Shown here piece after piece: positions 7,275 to 9,000 of a stretch of 9,000 nt of DNA. Below the pieces are notes generated by a model that saw only the letters and a list, made by a program, of their open reading frames with translations, ran no database searches and was not told the DNA's origin. The DNA is taken from assembly GCA_041477005.1 (NCBI GenBank), contig JBGOUJ010000308.1, positions 1 through 9,000 on the forward strand, written 5' to 3'. The stretch's first letter is position 1. Every line of letters begins with the position of its first letter. The DNA comes from JBGOUJ01 sp041477005. Lineage in GTDB: Bacteria; Acidobacteriota; Terriglobia; Bryobacterales; JACQDG01. A program made the position numbers and the translations under genes.

Positions 7275-8775
7275 AAACGGCCAGGGCTTCGCGGGCGATC
7301 GCTTCCATCGCCGTGCGCGGCGGCGCCATGCCGGTCCAAATCTCGAACTGCGCGGCGGCTTGCTCCAGGAACATCTCCAGGCCCGAAATGAACGGTTTGC
7401 CGGCTGCCCGAGCTTTCTGGAGCAGCAGCGTTTCAAGCGGGTTGTAGACCATGTCGAAGACCAGATCGGCCGGGATCTCGTCGGCGAAAAAGCACTCGCC
7501 CACTCGCGGGTTCATGCCCAGCGAGGTGGCATGCACCAGGGCGTCGAAGCGCCGGCCGGCCAGGCTCTCGCGGCTCAATGCCTCGGCGCCGCACAGCCGC
7601 GCCAACGCTCGTACGCGGTCGGGATTCCGCCCGGTCAGGAAAATCTGCGCGCCCTTTTCCACCAGCCCGAAGGCCGCACTGCGGGCGGCGCCGCCGGTGC
7701 CGGCGATCAGAATCCGGGCGTTCTTCAGCTTGAGCCGCTTCTCGATCGGTTTGGTCACGCCGGCAACGTCGGTGTTCGTGCCCCGCAGCTTCCCCTGCCG
7801 GCGGTAGACCGTATTCACCGCCCCGATCCGCCGCGCCACGTCGTCCACGACGTCGAGATGCCGCAGCACCTTCTGCTTGTGGGGAATTGTGACGCTGAAG
7901 CCGGCCACCGGCAACTGCGCTGCCAGCGCAAAAAAGTCGCCCAGCCGGCCTTCCTCCACCAGAAACGGCAGGTAGACGGCGTCGACGTGACGGGCCTGAA
8001 AAGCGCGATTGTGTACGGCCGGTGAAATGGAATGACCCACCGGGTTGGCGATCACGCCGTAAACCTGCGTCTCGCCGGTGTGCCGCTCCGCGCGGTACTG
8101 CCGGCGCAGCAGCGCGCTCGACACCTGGCCCGGCGCGGTCGGCAGGTGGCAAGACGGCGAGGCGTAGGTGAACGGGCAGTGACGCGAGAGCGACAGCACC
8201 CGGCTGGGAATCCCCACCTCGCCCATGCCCAGCACGACCAGCGGCCGCTTGTTGGCCAGCCGGGCCACTTCTAATATGCGGGCATTGTCAGTGGGCTTGC
8301 GGGCCATCGTCACCAGCTTGTGGACGTCGGCGGGCGTCTTCTCGAGCTTGCGTAAAATCGGCGTCAAAGCGGGCGTGGATTGAAAATTGTGGTAGGACAC
8401 GACCAGCCGGGCGCGCCCCCGAAAGGCCGCCAGCCCCTCGGGCGCGTCGGCCGCGGTTTCGATCTCCACGTCGACCGCCTGCACACCGGCCTCCACGGCT
8501 GCATCCAACAGTTGAAACTGCTCTTCGATGCTCCCCTTGAACTTTCCCCCGTTCTGCTTGCGCCGGCAGGTGGCCAGCAGGTAGACGTCCGGATGGCGCT
8601 CCCGCAGCTTGCGCACGACCGCGAGGCCCTGCCGCGGGTCATCCAGCATGTCCAGCCGAAGTTCCAGAAACTGCTCGCCGGCGTCGCAGGCTTCGGCCGC
8701 CAGCTTTTCCAGCTTGCCGGCTTCGGCGCACCCCAGCGCAACACAAATTCTCGGGAAGTCACTTCGATAAGCCAT
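7273..8775 (-). CDS. aroDE: bifunctional 3-dehydroquinate dehydratase / shikimate dehydrogenase
   Basis: This 500-residue fusion carries out steps 3 and 4 of the shikimate pathway: dehydroquinate to dehydroshikimate, then NADPH-dependent reduction to shikimate. Residues 1 to about 222 are a type I dehydratase: ELRLDML (38-44), TCR (69-71), SYHNF with the catalytic H129, HKLV with the Schiff-base K153, and TAPGQ (213-217). After a short linker, residues 238-500 are shikimate dehydrogenase: GHSISPAVHN (247-256), VTIPHK with catalytic K300, GAVNT (318-322), NTD with catalytic D336, the NADPH loop GTGGAARSA (359-367), HATSLGM (415-421) and DMVYNPLET (441-449). Both halves keep their catalytic residues, so both should be active. 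The order matches the plant enzyme, and similar fusions occur in some bacteria. ATG 8775 is the only credible start; its ribosome site is weak. It is the first gene of the minus-strand operon, so a dyad upstream may control all three genes. The symbol is descriptive. Confidence 0.95.
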   Translation of the reverse strand: MAYRSDFPRICVALGCAEAGKLEKLAAEACDAGEQFLELRLDMLDDPRQGLAVVRKLRERHPDVYLLATCRRKQNGGKFKGSIEEQFQLLDAAVEAGVQAVDVEIETAADAPEGLAAFRGRARLVVSYHNFQSTPALTPILRKLEKTPADVHKLVTMARKPTDNARILEVARLANKRPLVVLGMGEVGIPSRVLSLSRHCPFTYASPSCHLPTAPGQVSSALLRRQYRAERHTGETQVYGVIANPVGHSISPAVHNRAFQARHVDAVYLPFLVEEGRLGDFFALAAQLPVAGFSVTIPHKQKVLRHLDVVDDVARRIGAVNTVYRRQGKLRGTNTDVAGVTKPIEKRLKLKNARILIAGTGGAARSAAFGLVEKGAQIFLTGRNPDRVRALARLCGAEALSRESLAGRRFDALVHATSLGMNPRVGECFFADEIPADLVFDMVYNPLETLLLQKARAAGKPFISGLEMFLEQAAAQFEIWTGMAPPRTAMEAIAREALAV

Positions 8776-8798
8776 GTCGGGGGATGAAAAGGGTAGGA

Positions 8799-8826
8799 TA
8801 GCACAGCGGTGCGCACCGCTGAGCTA
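8799..8826. repeat. 28-base inverted repeat upstream of aroDE, possible operator or hairpin
   Basis: A perfect 18-base palindrome (CAGCGGTGCGCACCGCTG, 8804-8821) extends to 28 bases with a single mismatched pair (8803/8822). It lies 24-51 bases before the aroDE start codon. A perfect dyad with no spacer is typical of sites bound by dimeric regulators, so control of aroDE-trpEG is possible. As RNA on the minus strand it could instead fold with a GCGC loop and end an upstream transcript, but only a short T-run follows, about 15 bases later. TATCCT on the minus strand (8800-8795) could be a weak -10 element; no good -35 was seen. Confidence 0.45.
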
Positions 8827-8831
8827 CCGGC

Positions 8832-8841
8832 GCGCTAGCGC
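8832..8841. repeat. small palindrome next to the larger dyad
   Basis: GCGCTAGCGC is a perfect 10-base palindrome 5 bases beyond the 28-base dyad. Its TAGC could also pair with the GCTA at 8823-8826, so two alternative foldings of this region are possible. No function is assigned. Confidence 0.25.
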
Positions 8842-9000
8842 AATCCGTCCGTAAGGCATCTCGAGCGCCCCAACCGGGGGAGGCGAAAACCGGAGTTGAA
8901 GAAGACGCCGCCGAGGTCAATGACTTCTTCGAAGACCGCCAGCGCCTGCGCGCGAGGAGGCCCTAACGAAAGCGGTGGGCGCAAGCCGAGCGCGAGCAGG
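8835..9000 (-). CDS. possible 3' end of a further minus-strand gene
   Basis: One minus-strand frame is open from the right edge of the window to a TAG at 8837-8835, about 54 residues, including a stretch AVFEEVIDLGGVFFNSGF that looks protein-like with mostly G/C third positions. It would end 14 bases before the dyad, a natural place for a terminator. Against it, the segment is short, a plus-strand frame is also open here (8823-8966), and in GC-rich DNA such open runs arise by chance. The family is not recognised, and I treat it as tentative. Confidence 0.25.
   Translation of the reverse strand, partial: LLALGLRPPLSLGPPRAQALAVFEEVIDLGGVFFNSGFRLPRLGRSRCLTDGLR

Noticed and set aside
6144..7391. 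A 415-residue open frame on the plus strand opposite trpE
   Set aside because: TrpE motifs are complete on the minus strand, and the plus reading has no coherent motif or ribosome site.
7263..7436. A longer TrpE with 58 more N-terminal residues
   Set aside because: The extension is composed of Arg, Lys, Pro and Ser, overlaps aroDE codons that encode a conserved part of shikimate dehydrogenase, and a good GAGGA site precedes the ATG at 7262.
8795..8833. A tRNA-like stretch on the minus strand (GGTAGCTCAG, as in a D-arm)
   Set aside because: The T-arm GTTCGA motif, an anticodon arm and a matching acceptor stem are all absent. The match is explained by the dyad.

Overview
The window is a GC-rich, densely coded bacterial segment with two convergent gene blocks. 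The very high G/C at third codon positions, the outer-membrane barrel, the style of the secreted hypothetical protein and a fused aroD-aroE gene beside trpE/trpG suggest a Gram-negative bacterium, most plausibly an Acidobacteriota (Solibacter/Bryobacter-like). That placement is inference from gene content, not a search result.

Left block, plus strand, 1-5149: five tightly packed genes that look like one operon entering from the left. They are (i) the 3' part of an outer-membrane beta-barrel protein; (ii) a secreted hypothetical protein whose predicted start lies inside the barrel gene; (iii) a five-helix membrane protein with two H-x13-H pairs, the spacing of a di-heme b-type cytochrome; (iv) a membrane-anchored iron-sulfur flavoprotein with a Cys4 zinc-ribbon-like element, a two-cluster ferredoxin-like region and a thioredoxin-reductase-like FAD/NAD(P) module whose usual C-terminal segment lies N-terminal to the FAD Rossmann fold; and (v) a membrane-anchored TPR protein. 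Junctions ii/iii and iii/iv are 1-base stop/start overlaps and iv/v has a 3-base gap. I infer an inner-membrane electron-transfer module, NAD(P)H - FAD - Fe-S - heme b - heme b or the reverse, made together with envelope proteins. The electron donor or acceptor on the far side is not visible; no CxxCH c-type heme motif occurs in these proteins.

Middle, 5150-5230: a short gap between convergent genes, with only a weak GC hairpin and no clear terminator.

Right block, minus strand, 8775 down to 5231: an aromatic amino acid operon in the order aroDE (fused type I 3-dehydroquinate dehydratase and shikimate dehydrogenase), trpE, trpG. It covers two steps before chorismate and the first committed step of tryptophan synthesis. 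The genes look translationally coupled: a 10-base gap, then a 20-base overlap, each with a good Shine-Dalgarno sequence.

Right edge, 8776-9000: the region upstream of aroDE. It holds a strong dyad (8799-8826), a second small palindrome and possibly the 3' end of another minus-strand gene running in from the right.
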